DNA from: an uncultured Chloroflexales bacterium
GTDB lineage: Bacteria; Chloroflexota; Chloroflexia; Chloroflexales; Chloroflexaceae
DNA: 58,754 nt
Direction: 5' to 3'
Assembly (NCBI GenBank): GCA_937967405.1
Contig: CALCJV010000048.1
Coordinates: forward strand, 1-58,754
Shown here: positions 27,615-35,772 of the stretch, one piece after another
Position numbering within the stretch: the first letter of the stretch is position 1
How the letters are laid out: every line of letters starts with the position of its first letter
Notes under the pieces: model-generated
What the model saw: the letters and a program-made list of their open reading frames with translations, nothing else
Databases searched by the model: none
What the model was told of the DNA's origin: nothing
Translations under genes and position numbers: made by a program

Positions 27615-27658
27615 TTAGTGTTATATTAACACCATAAAAAGTGTAAATCTGACACCAA
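27615..27658. promoter_or_regulatory. operator pair, distal
   Basis: Two further sites with the same 7-7-7 layout: TTAGTGT-N7-ACACCAT (27615-27635) and AAAGTGT-N7-ACACCAA (27638-27658). Starts are 23 nt apart. They match the proximal pair, about 104 nt away from its second member. Two separated pairs suggest cooperative binding or looping. Confidence 0.6.
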
Positions 27659-27737
27659 GTATACTGGATTTGAGCGGCTCTGTCAAGAGGGTGTGGTGTG
27701 ATGGGGCGTGACGTACCTGAAATCGAGTTGCTCGCTC

Positions 27738-27949
27738 TGGTATAATACAGGCAACACATTAGACCGCATGATTGAGGATCATTGCCAATGCAAGCAATAT
27801 CATCCTCGCCTCCAAATCCGGCCCGCCCGATCTGCGGCGGCTGGTGGCTCAGCAAGCCCGCCAGATGGCCATGCTCACAGAGCTAGCCCATATTGCGGCC
27901 ACGCCCCAAGCCGAAGTAGTGTTGCTTACGGCGGCTGCGCTAAGTCTTG
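27738..27949 (+). other. extended -10 element and short reading frame of unknown status
   Basis: TGG-TATAAT at 27738-27746 is a strong extended -10 reading right. Downstream, a TTG-initiated frame runs from 27772 to 27993 (73 codons, containing LRRLVAQQARQMAMLTELA) with no recognised family and no clear ribosome-binding site. It may be part of the decayed signalling gene that follows, joined by a frameshift. Confidence 0.3.
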
Positions 27950-28321
27950 CTACCACTGGCGGCTATGCTACGCTTGAAATTTTTGCTCCCTAGCCAAATC
28001 AGGAACGAACTGGCTTTGCCGCCCAATGTGGCAAGGGGTGCTGCATCCGGCGGTGGCGGCACGAGTGATGCGGGCGATGCAGCCTGTCGGAGCGGGGCCG
28101 GTGCTGAGTCCATCTGGGAGCATTTGACGGAGCCTGAGCTAGCTGTTCTGCGCCTGATTGTATAGGGCAAGCGCAACAACGAAATTGCTAAGATTCTGAT
28201 GATCAGCGAAAAGACGGGCGAAACCCACGTTAGTAATGTACTGAGTCAACTGCATCTTGCAGACCGTACTCAAACAGCGATATACGCGCTGCGGCAAAGG
28301 AGTGTACTGGAGCTATACTGA
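27950..28321 (+). pseudogene. NarL/FixJ-type response regulator remnant with nonsense codon
   Basis: The C-terminal LuxR-type helix-turn-helix of a response regulator is readable: EHLTEPELAVLRLIV, stop, GKRNNEIAKILMISEKTGE, then HVSNVLSQLHLADRTQTAIY to TGA 28319-28321. The in-frame TAG at 28163-28165 stands where relatives have a Gln or Lys before GKSNKEIA. The receiver domain is missing upstream. What precedes is a Gly/Ala linker with an LPPNVA segment like that before the HTH of NarL proteins. Conservation on both sides of the stop implies recent loss. Confidence 0.75.
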
Positions 28322-28369
28322 AATACATATTTGTATATGGAACATATATATGTCGAAAAGGATTGTGGC

Positions 28370-29125
28370 ATGGCACGAATGATTTTGTTGGGGGTTGGCA
28401 CAGCCGTGCCAGATGAGCATCGCGGGCATACCCATATGGTGTGGGCCGGCCCCAGTGGGCCAATCTTGATTGATGCAGGCGGGAGTACCTACCAACGTCT
28501 GCTACAGGCGGGGATTGATCCGCGCACCTTGACGACGATCATCTTGACGCATAGTCACGCTGATCATATCAATGGCTTGCCGGCCTTGCTGTTTAGCATG
28601 AGCCTTGCCGGACGCAGCGAGCCGATCCCGATCTACGCGCTGCCTGAGACGATCAGCGTCACCGCGCGGGTGCTAGATGCGTTTGGGCTAGAGAACTACA
28701 TGGTGCAACCAGAGTGGCGGCCGATTTCAGCGCACGAAGAGTTGCTGCTGGGGGCGGGGTGGTCGGTAAAAACTGCGCCAACGCTGCACAGCCGACCGTG
28801 CTTGGCGTTGCGCTTCAGCGATGTCACTGGCACGCATAGCTTGACCTATTCAGCCGATACTGCACCGTATGCGCCCGTGCAACAACTGGCGCAGGGGAGC
28901 CGCATCTTGATCCATGAAGCAACTGAAGCTGAGCCAACGACCTATCACAGTACGCCCCGCGAAGCCGGACAGGTGGCGCAGCGGGCGAGGGTAGCGCGGC
29001 TAATTCTCGTGCATTTCAGCCCACACTGGACGATGCCTGAAGCGGATGCTCTCGCTGAGGTGCGGGCGGGGGGCTTCACGGGCATTGCCGAGATTGGGCG
29101 CGAGCAGCAGGTGATCGAGGTGTGA
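28370..29125 (+). CDS. RNase Z-like MBL-fold hydrolase
   Basis: Metallo-beta-lactamase-fold protein of 251 residues. The zinc motif THSHADHINGLP (H-x-H-x-D-H) is intact. TYSADTAPY, LIHEATEAE and VHFSPHW supply the later ligands. The arrangement resembles RNase Z/BN or the related phosphodiesterases, but it is shorter than typical tRNase Z and the exosite arm is not clear. ATG 28370 has AAAAGGA at 8 nt; upstream in-frame ATGs lack a site. It ends 4 nt from the stop of the convergent GT4 gene. Confidence 0.8.
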   Translation: MARMILLGVGTAVPDEHRGHTHMVWAGPSGPILIDAGGSTYQRLLQAGIDPRTLTTIILTHSHADHINGLPALLFSMSLAGRSEPIPIYALPETISVTARVLDAFGLENYMVQPEWRPISAHEELLLGAGWSVKTAPTLHSRPCLALRFSDVTGTHSLTYSADTAPYAPVQQLAQGSRILIHEATEAEPTTYHSTPREAGQVAQRARVARLILVHFSPHWTMPEADALAEVRAGGFTGIAEIGREQQVIEV

Positions 29126-29129
29126 GCGG

Positions 29130-30269
29130 TCAGCGTGCATAGCGTAGATACACCGCCCACGTTGCCGCTGCCGCCTGCTCCCACGAAAAGCGGCGGGCTT
29201 GCTGTAGGCTACGTGCGCGGAGTTGCTGGCGTAGGCTGGGATGGTGCAATACCCGTTGCAACTGCTCAGCCATGTCGAGGAAGCTATACGGATCGAAGGT
29301 CAGGGCCGCATCGCCAACCACTTCGGGCAGGCTGCTGGCGTAGGCACACAGCACTGGCGCACCACACGCCATCGCCTCAAGGGGCGGTAGCCCGAAGCCC
29401 TCGTAGAATGACGGGAAAACAAACACCTCAGCCCCACTATAGAGCGCAGGTAGATCGGCTTCGGCAACATCGGGGATGAACTGCACCCGCTCGCTGAGGT
29501 TGCGCTCGGCAACCATGTGGCGGGCTTCGGGGTAGCGGGGATCGGTGTGGCCCGCGAGTACTAGCACTGCATCCGTCGGAGGGTGTTCGGCGAGCACGCG
29601 CTCCCATGCCCGCACGAGGCGGGGCAAGTTTTTGTGCGGCTTGTTTGAGCCGAGATAGAGCACATAGCGCGGCGGCAGCTGGTAACGGCGGCGCAGCCTA
29701 TCCACGATGGGCTGGGGTTGGGGCTGGAAGTGGGCATCGGCTGCGCCATACACCACCGTGATCTGTTCGGGGCGGAGGCGGTAGTACGCCCGCAGATCGT
29801 CACGGGCACTAGCCGAGATGGTGATGATGTGCGCGGCCGAACGCACCGCCAAGCCCATCAGGAGGCGGTAGAGGTAGCGACTACGCGGCGATAGGGTGGC
29901 TGGGTAGCGTCGCCCGATCAAGTCATAGATGGACACGATGGAAGGGCACGGGAGGCCGACGTAGGGCTTGACGTAGTAGGGCGAGTGCAGCAGATCGAGC
30001 TTGAGTTGGCGGGCAAGGCGTGGCAACCCGTACTGCTCGCCCAGCGAAAACGGGCGCAGGCGCGTCTGCACCAGCTCAATCTGGGGCGGCTGGGCCAGCG
30101 CAGCCAGATCGTAGCGGGTGTTGGGCAGATCGGGGTTGCTGATCAGCACCAGCGTATGGGCCGAATCGCGCTGCGGTATGTGCCCCATTGCCGCCACGAG
30201 GTTGTACAGATACCGCCCGATACCGGGGAAATGGTCATAGATCACGCGGATGTCTAGCCCGATCCGCAT
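29130..30269 (-). CDS. GT4-family glycosyltransferase
   Basis: GT-B fold protein of 379 residues. The N-terminal domain has GIGRYLYNLV and SPYYVKPYVGLPCPSIVSIYD in pieces. The C-terminal nucleotide-sugar region has YLGSNKPHKNLPRLVRAW, VQFIPDVAEADLPALYSGAE and FPSFYEGFGLPPLEAMACG, where E-X7-E is the donor-binding motif. It likely adds mannose or a similar hexose during envelope glycan assembly. It is 47 nt downstream of valS on the same strand. Confidence 0.88.
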   Translation of the reverse strand: MRIGLDIRVIYDHFPGIGRYLYNLVAAMGHIPQRDSAHTLVLISNPDLPNTRYDLAALAQPPQIELVQTRLRPFSLGEQYGLPRLARQLKLDLLHSPYYVKPYVGLPCPSIVSIYDLIGRRYPATLSPRSRYLYRLLMGLAVRSAAHIITISASARDDLRAYYRLRPEQITVVYGAADAHFQPQPQPIVDRLRRRYQLPPRYVLYLGSNKPHKNLPRLVRAWERVLAEHPPTDAVLVLAGHTDPRYPEARHMVAERNLSERVQFIPDVAEADLPALYSGAEVFVFPSFYEGFGLPPLEAMACGAPVLCAYASSLPEVVGDAALTFDPYSFLDMAEQLQRVLHHPSLRQQLRARSLQQARRFSWEQAAAATWAVYLRYAR

Positions 30270-30316
30270 TGTGCCTGCTCTCGTTGTGTGTGCTGCTGGG
30301 CCATTTATTTCTTTTT

Positions 30317-33076
30317 TTATTCTTCTATCGCCGCGAGGCGGTCGCGCAGCCGCTCAACGGTGGCACTGGCAGCGGCGAGGCTATCCCGTTCGCGCTGCAC
30401 GACGGCGGCCGGCGCACGGGCCACAAACTGCTCATTGGCTAGCTGTGCGGTGCGGCGTTGCACTTCGGCTTCGGCTTCGGCCAGCTCCTGCTCAAGCCGG
30501 GCCCGCTCAGCAGCCATATCTACCAAGTCTGCAAGCGGGAGATAGATTTCTACTGTGCCAATCACTAGCGTTGCGGCTTGGGTCGGGCGTGGCTCGAGCG
30601 TCGGCACGATCTGGAGTTGGTCGGCATCCACCCGCGCCAAGCGGCTGATCAGCGGCGCGAGCCGAGCGATCTGGGGGGCTTCCGTGCCGGTAACGATGAT
30701 GGCCGCGATCCATTTGGCTGGCTCAACTTTGTACTCATTGCGGAGGTTGCGGATGCCGGTGATCACCTCGCGGAAGGTCTCGAAGGTATGCTCGGCGGCG
30801 GCATTGACATAATCTGGATTGGAGCTGGGCCAGTCGGCGAGCGAGAGCGATGGCGTAGGGGCGTGGGGTGTGCCCTCGACAAGGAACTGCCATGCCACCT
30901 CTGTCACGTAGGGCATGTAGGGGTGCAGCAAGCGCAGGCTGCCTTCTAGCACATGGAAGAGGATACTGGCGGTGGGGGCAGCTGTCTCTGGCACATCGAG
31001 TTGGGCTTTGGCCAGCTCCACATACCAATCGGCAAAATCGCTCCACAAGAAATCTTGCACCTGCCGTCCGGCTTCGCCCAGATTGTAGTTTTCGAGCAGG
31101 CGAGTCACATCTTCGACGAGGCGCATATAGCGCGATAGCACCCAGCGATCTGCGACAGTGAGGGTAGGCAGATCGGCGGGCGGCAAGGGGTAGGTGAATG
31201 GGGGCGTGGCCCCACGCTGCTGCGCGAGCCGCCCCAACACAAAGCGGTTGATGTTCCAAAGCTTGTTGGCAAAGTTGCGGGCCGCTTCGATCCGTTGCGG
31301 GTTGAGGTTGGTATCTTGGCCCGGCGTGCTGCTCGTAGCGAGGGTGAAGCGGAGCGCATCAGTGCCATACTGCTCCATTACTTCGAGCGGGTCAATCACG
31401 TTGCCAGCGGTCTTGGACATCTTGCGCCCGTGTTCGTCGCGCACCAAGCCGTGCAGGTAAATCGTGTGGAACGGCTCTTTGCCGGTGAGGTAGCAACCCA
31501 GCATCATCATCCGCGCCACCCAGAAGAAGAGAATATCGTAACCAGTCTCAAGCACGCTCGTGGGATAGAAGACGCGCATATCGTCGGTGTCGTCGGGCCA
31601 GCCAAGCGTGCTGAAGGGCCACAGACCACTGCTAAACCATGTATCCAGCACATCTGGGTCTTGCGGCAGATCGGCGGGAGGGGGGTCGTCAGGGTCGGGC
31701 ACGATCAGCGTGCCGTCGGGCGCATACCACACGGGGATGCGATGCCCCCACCAGAGCTGGCGGCTGATGCACCAATCGCGGATGTTTTCCAGCCAATGGA
31801 TGTAGACCTTCTCGAAATGCTCAGGGATGATCCGGGTGCGCCCTTCGGTGACGGCCGCAAGGGCGAGCTTGGCTAGCGGCGCAACGCGCACAAACCACTG
31901 CTCACTCAGGAGCGGCTCAATCACCTCGCCACTACGCTGGCTGATGCCCACACTCATGGTATGCGGCTTGGTCTCGACCAACAAGCCCTCGCGCTCCAGA
32001 TCGGCGAGCACCGCTTGGCGAGCAGCGTAGCGTTCCATGCCCGTATAGGCTCCGGCGTGGCTGTTGAGGGTGGCATCGGGGTTCATAATGTTGACCATCG
32101 GCAGGTTGTGGCGTTGGCCCACTTCGTAGTCGTTGGGATCATGGGCGGGGGTAATCTTGACTGCCCCCGTGCCAAATTCAGGGTCAACGTATGCATCGGC
32201 AATGATCGGCAAGCGTCGCCCAATCACTGGTAGCACGGCGTAGCGTCCAATCAGGTGCGTGTAGCGTTCATCGTGCGGGTTGACGGCAACGGCGGTATCG
32301 CCCATCAGCGTTTCGGGGCGGGTAGTTGCCACGCTGATGTATTCGCTTGCGCCAGCGGCCCATTGCCCACTGCCCCACGCTTGCGCGGCGAAGGCGGTAT
32401 CATCGGCTCCTACGGGCAGGATCGGGTAGCGGATGGTGTAGATCGAGACGTTGCGGGTTTCGTACTCAACTTCAAGATCGCTAACGGCTGTGCCGAGCTT
32501 GGGCGACCAGTTGACCAGATAGGTGCCGCGATAGATCAAGCCGTCGTCGTACAGCCGCTTGAAGGCCGTCTGCACGGCGCGGCTCAAGCCCGCATCGAGC
32601 GTAAAGCGTTCGCGGCTCCAATCGCAACTGGCTCCCAAGCGGCGCATCTGGCGGTTGATCTCGCCGCCATACTTTTCTTTCCATTCCCATGTGCGCCGCA
32701 GAAACTCCTCTCGCCCGACCTGCTGGCGGCTGGTTCCTTCGCTGAGCAGCAGCTTCTCAACTTGACTCTGGGTGGCAATGCCCGCATGATCGGAGCCGGG
32801 CACCCACAACGTCCGATGCCCTCGCATGCGCCGATAGCGGATCATAATGTCTTCGAGGGTCACAAACATTGCGTGCCCTAGATGCAGCGAGCCGGTGATG
32901 TTGGGCGGCGGAATGCTGATCACGAATGGCTCGCGTGGGGCATCGGCCCGTGGCTGGAAGTAGCCTTGCTGTTCCCACCACGCATAGAGCGGCTGCTCGA
33001 TGGGCTGGGGATCGTAGGGCTTGGTCAGGTCAATGCTGGCCAAAAGATCAGGTTTCTGATGGGGTGTCTCAGTCAT
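30317..33076 (-). CDS. valS: valyl-tRNA synthetase
   Basis: Class I synthetase of 919 residues. The HIGH motif is HLGH in PPPNITGSLHLGHAMF (near residue 64) and KMSKT occurs near 552. The CP1 editing domain lies between (ATTRPETLMGDTAVAVNPHD), then the anticodon-binding domain. A C-terminal coiled-coil arm fills about the last 65 residues, typical of ValRS. ATG 33076 follows GAGGCACACGCA. Expression should be set by the T-box leader directly upstream. Confidence 0.97.
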   Translation of the reverse strand: MTETPHQKPDLLASIDLTKPYDPQPIEQPLYAWWEQQGYFQPRADAPREPFVISIPPPNITGSLHLGHAMFVTLEDIMIRYRRMRGHRTLWVPGSDHAGIATQSQVEKLLLSEGTSRQQVGREEFLRRTWEWKEKYGGEINRQMRRLGASCDWSRERFTLDAGLSRAVQTAFKRLYDDGLIYRGTYLVNWSPKLGTAVSDLEVEYETRNVSIYTIRYPILPVGADDTAFAAQAWGSGQWAAGASEYISVATTRPETLMGDTAVAVNPHDERYTHLIGRYAVLPVIGRRLPIIADAYVDPEFGTGAVKITPAHDPNDYEVGQRHNLPMVNIMNPDATLNSHAGAYTGMERYAARQAVLADLEREGLLVETKPHTMSVGISQRSGEVIEPLLSEQWFVRVAPLAKLALAAVTEGRTRIIPEHFEKVYIHWLENIRDWCISRQLWWGHRIPVWYAPDGTLIVPDPDDPPPADLPQDPDVLDTWFSSGLWPFSTLGWPDDTDDMRVFYPTSVLETGYDILFFWVARMMMLGCYLTGKEPFHTIYLHGLVRDEHGRKMSKTAGNVIDPLEVMEQYGTDALRFTLATSSTPGQDTNLNPQRIEAARNFANKLWNINRFVLGRLAQQRGATPPFTYPLPPADLPTLTVADRWVLSRYMRLVEDVTRLLENYNLGEAGRQVQDFLWSDFADWYVELAKAQLDVPETAAPTASILFHVLEGSLRLLHPYMPYVTEVAWQFLVEGTPHAPTPSLSLADWPSSNPDYVNAAAEHTFETFREVITGIRNLRNEYKVEPAKWIAAIIVTGTEAPQIARLAPLISRLARVDADQLQIVPTLEPRPTQAATLVIGTVEIYLPLADLVDMAAERARLEQELAEAEAEVQRRTAQLANEQFVARAPAAVVQRERDSLAAASATVERLRDRLAAIEE

Positions 33077-33118
33077 TGCGTGTGCCTCATTCGTATCATC
33101 TACGTGCTACTGCCCAAA

Positions 33119-33384
33119 CAAAAAAACTCATCCTTGCCGATCAAGGACGAGCGTTGTTTCTCGTGGTACCACCCTGCGTTTAGCAGCCCGCCGCAGATCG
33201 TAGGCGTGGCTGCCCTCGTATGCGCGGTAACGGGCGCACCCGAACGAGCCTACCTGATCGGTGCACATCCAGATCGCTCAACTCGTTAGCTCACAGGCGA
33301 CTTCAGCATCGGCAAGCACTGGGGCGGGGTTGCAGCCTAAGCCCAGCCCTCTCTGTCAGGTGCAACGATGCGTACTCCTCCTGC
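33119..33384 (-). promoter_or_regulatory. T-box riboswitch, valine specifier, controlling valS
   Basis: tRNA-sensing leader. AGTA (33373-33376) and GAA face each other as the loop E motif; the next triplet after GAA is GTC (33299-33301), a valine codon. CGCATCG and CGATGC pair beside them. The T-box sequence AGGGTGGTACCACG is at 33162-33175; its UGGU bulge would pair with ACCA of tRNA-Val. The terminator is a 10-bp stem (33127-33136 with 33142-33151) followed by seven or more U. Uncharged tRNA-Val should favour read-through into valS. Confidence 0.92.
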
Positions 33385-33411
33385 TCAACGCTTGGCTATG
33401 CAGTTTGGAGA

Positions 33412-33487
33412 TGGAGCGGGCGACGCGACTCGAACGCGCGACATTCTGCTTGGAAGGCAGATGCTCTACCAACTGAGCTACACCCGC
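33412..33487 (-). tRNA. tRNA-Gly (UCC anticodon)
   Basis: Complete cloverleaf. Acceptor GCGGGTG pairs with CGCCCGC (one G-U), the D-arm is GCTCAGTTGGTAGAGC, the anticodon loop is CTTCCAA with TCC, and the T-arm is GCGCGTTCGAGTCGCGT. Discriminator T and CCA are encoded. It ends about 28 nt before the valS T-box on the same strand and could share its promoter. Confidence 0.96.
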
Positions 33488-33570
33488 ACTACTCTTTATC
33501 CTAGCACATCCTGCACAGTTTGGCAAAGGCTGCTGGCGGATTGCCTCGTCTCGCCGGGGCCTGTTGCCGT

Positions 33571-34176
33571 TCATTGAGGACTGAAGCTCTCCAGTGGGAT
33601 GCAGTTGGCTGGGGGATCATAGCCACTCAACTGAAACTCCTCGCACGTTAGGAACAAGGGGTGATTATAGCCGACCAGAAAGCCCAACACTCCGATGGTG
33701 AGCATAATCCCTACCAGTTGCCAGCGTTGCCCCCGCGCCAAGCGTTTCGTGTCTGGTTGTAAGATGCGAAACAGGATCATGACACCGTAGGGTAGCCAGA
33801 AGACGAACACAAGCAGACCGCCCACGATTTGGACGATGGAGAAGAGCAGGTGCTGCCGTCCGATCAGGAAGGCTAAGCCAAGCGTGCCAAGCAGCCAGAG
33901 GAGCGGGATGGCGAGCAGGACTTTGTCGCGCCGCTTCAGCTCAAACAAATCGCGGCCCTGTGCGCCCAGCACGAGGAGGGCCAGCACCAAGCCGGAAGTG
34001 GCCGCAATCACAAAGAAGGTATGCTCAAAGGAGATGTTCTGAAAGGCTCCCAGATTGAAGCCAAGATCCCACGCCAGTGGCGCACCGCCTACCGCCAACA
34101 GCACAAAGCGTTGGAACTGGGTGCGGTTCATTCGTTTGTCAGGGGCGGCGAGCGGCGCAGCTGGTTCTTGGCTCAT
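33571..34176 (-). CDS. multi-pass membrane protein of unknown function
   Basis: Protein of 201 residues with about five hydrophobic segments, for example FVLLAVGGAPLAWDLGF, FFVIAATSGLVLALLVLG, VLLAIPLLWLLGTLGLAFLI and IVQIVGGLLVFVFWLPYGV. A C-terminal loop has two Cys (LTCEEFQ and ANCIPLE) that could form a disulfide outside. I picked ATG 34176; ATG 34203 and 34131 are alternatives and none has a strong ribosome site. I do not recognise the family. Confidence 0.65.
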   Translation of the reverse strand: MSQEPAAPLAAPDKRMNRTQFQRFVLLAVGGAPLAWDLGFNLGAFQNISFEHTFFVIAATSGLVLALLVLGAQGRDLFELKRRDKVLLAIPLLWLLGTLGLAFLIGRQHLLFSIVQIVGGLLVFVFWLPYGVMILFRILQPDTKRLARGQRWQLVGIMLTIGVLGFLVGYNHPLFLTCEEFQLSGYDPPANCIPLESFSPQ

Positions 34177-34325
34177 AGGCTTACTCGCAGTTATGCGTTC
34201 CAATCGCGCCTATTATTCACCGGTAGGGGCTGCTTGTCAAACTGTTCTGTAGATTACAGAACGGAGGCGTAAGGTGCGTTATGCTGATCAGCAGACAAAT
34301 CATGAGTAAGAAGGGAGACATCATT

Positions 34326-35177
34326 ATGCATGATCCAATGCTTGCGCCGCTACCCGAATGGACCAGCACCAGCCTGCACCTGCACCGCGCCACACAAGTA
34401 CTCGGTCTGATCCAGCGGGTTGTGCTGCCGGCCCAGCCCAACTATCTGCACCTTGCGCTGCTGCCCCAGCCGTATGGGGTAGCCACCCAACCCCTGCCGA
34501 GCGGCGCAACGCTGCAACTCGATTTCGGGGCGGCGCAGGTGCGCTACATCCCCGCGCATGGCGATAGCACCAGCTTTGCGCTGGCCGCGCATAGCCCAGC
34601 CAGCTTGCTCGAAGCCCTGCTGCACACGGCCCACCATGATCTCTTTGCCCACCTGCAACCGGCGCAAGGAACCCTCACGGCGGCATTGCAGGCCCACGCG
34701 CAGATTGCGGAGCCATGCAGTGCGGAGCCGTTTGCAATCCATGCGAAAACTGCCGCCGATTATGCTGAGGCGTTGGCCGCAGTCTTCATTGGTATGTCAC
34801 AGGCGCGGGCCCGAATTGGCGGGCTGCAAACGCCGCTCGTGATCTGGCCGGAGCATTTCGACATGGCGACGTTGCTGTTCCATCCGAGTAATTCAGCGAT
34901 GGATGCTTACCAGCCACACGTCAGTCTCGGCTTTGCGCCCTTCACCCCCGATCAATACCCGCGCCCATATCTCTACGGCTATGCCTACCCCTACCAACCT
35001 GATCCCACGCACACCGCTGCCCCGCTCCACGCGCACTGGCATACAGCCGGCTGGACGGGCTTGGTGGTGCCATATGCTACGCTGGCGGCGCAGGCTCAGC
35101 CGGTGGCTGCGGTTGTGCAGTATTGCATGCAGTTCTACGTCACCCTGACTAGCGTGCTTCAGGTTGCGTCGGCTTGA
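34326..35177 (+). CDS. DUF5996-like protein
   Basis: Protein of 283 residues. Two regions resemble DUF5996: the N-terminal TSTSLHLHRATQVLGLIQRV with QPYGVATQPLPSG, and PLVIWPEHFDMATLLF followed by HVSLGFAPF. The family has a repeated beta-rich fold and unknown function. ATG 34326 has AAGGGAG at 8 nt spacing; the longer frame from 34281 lacks one. No signal peptide is seen. It stands alone, converging on the small gene at 35300. Confidence 0.72.
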   Translation: MHDPMLAPLPEWTSTSLHLHRATQVLGLIQRVVLPAQPNYLHLALLPQPYGVATQPLPSGATLQLDFGAAQVRYIPAHGDSTSFALAAHSPASLLEALLHTAHHDLFAHLQPAQGTLTAALQAHAQIAEPCSAEPFAIHAKTAADYAEALAAVFIGMSQARARIGGLQTPLVIWPEHFDMATLLFHPSNSAMDAYQPHVSLGFAPFTPDQYPRPYLYGYAYPYQPDPTHTAAPLHAHWHTAGWTGLVVPYATLAAQAQPVAAVVQYCMQFYVTLTSVLQVASA

Positions 35178-35206
35178 GCCGACCGGTAGCTGCCGCAATG
35201 CCAAAT

Positions 35207-35238
35207 AGCTACGCTACAGTATTTTGAGTAGCGTAGCT
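35207..35238. terminator. bidirectional hairpin between convergent genes
   Basis: A perfect 11-bp inverted repeat, AGCTACGCTAC and GTAGCGTAGCT, with a 10-nt loop. It lies 30 nt past the DUF5996-like gene and before the convergent 46-codon gene. There is no long T run, so termination strength is uncertain. Confidence 0.55.
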
Positions 35239-35299
35239 TAGCTACGTAGATGACAGGGTAGAACGGCGGAGTGTTATCTATATTGAGTGCGTAGCGCAG

Positions 35300-35440
35300 T
35301 TAGCGGCGAATGACTTTTGTGCCATCCTTGAAGACGACAACGATGTAGTAGTTTCGGCCCTCACGCATGACTGCGGTGTCAATCACGTCACGCTTGCGTC
35401 GTTCCAGTGCGGCCAGTGTGGTTGCCAGTGCGTAATTCAT
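35300..35440 (-). CDS. small basic protein, 46 residues
   Basis: Reading frame starting at ATG 35440 with GGAG 10 nt upstream and ending TAA 35300. The sequence begins MNYALATTLAALERRKRDV, continues with REGRNYYIVVVFKDGTKVI and ends in two Arg. A helix followed by a two-stranded hairpin is plausible. No family is recognised. Support is the ribosome-binding site, sensible amino-acid make-up and lack of a competing frame. Confidence 0.5.
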   Translation of the reverse strand: MNYALATTLAALERRKRDVIDTAVMREGRNYYIVVVFKDGTKVIRR

Positions 35441-35772
35441 TTGCGTGTTGCTCCATCGGTCTCAGAATACGAATACCTCTTTGCATGGAACAACGCCCGA
35501 CCCAAAGATTTTTACACAATGCCAACCAAAAATTCCTAAATTCCCTGCTAGTATCAGTCGTATGCGGGGGGTGTGTAATCTTCCTGTAATGTTTCATGCA
35601 GATCAATCGTTGTACGCGGAACGCTCACCATTACCGTAGGCTATGCGTCCCTTGCAGGCAAGTGAGGTTCTTTGCATATAAACGGCAGGGTACAGTTTTG
35701 TAACTGATTTGGAACTAGCGAGCGTAATATTATCATGTGCAATTTTTAGGCTTTTTTTAGAGGAGCAATACC
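35441..35772. other. AT-richer spacer upstream of the SulP gene
   Basis: No gene is supported. The DNA is richer in A and T than its surroundings. AGGAG at 35761-35765 is the SulP ribosome-binding site, preceded by a T run (TTTTTTTAG). No promoter could be assigned with confidence. Confidence 0.45.

Noticed and set aside
27947..28165. A 72-codon gene ending at TAG 28165
   Set aside because: The HTH similarity continues in frame past the TAG, so it is better read as a broken regulator.
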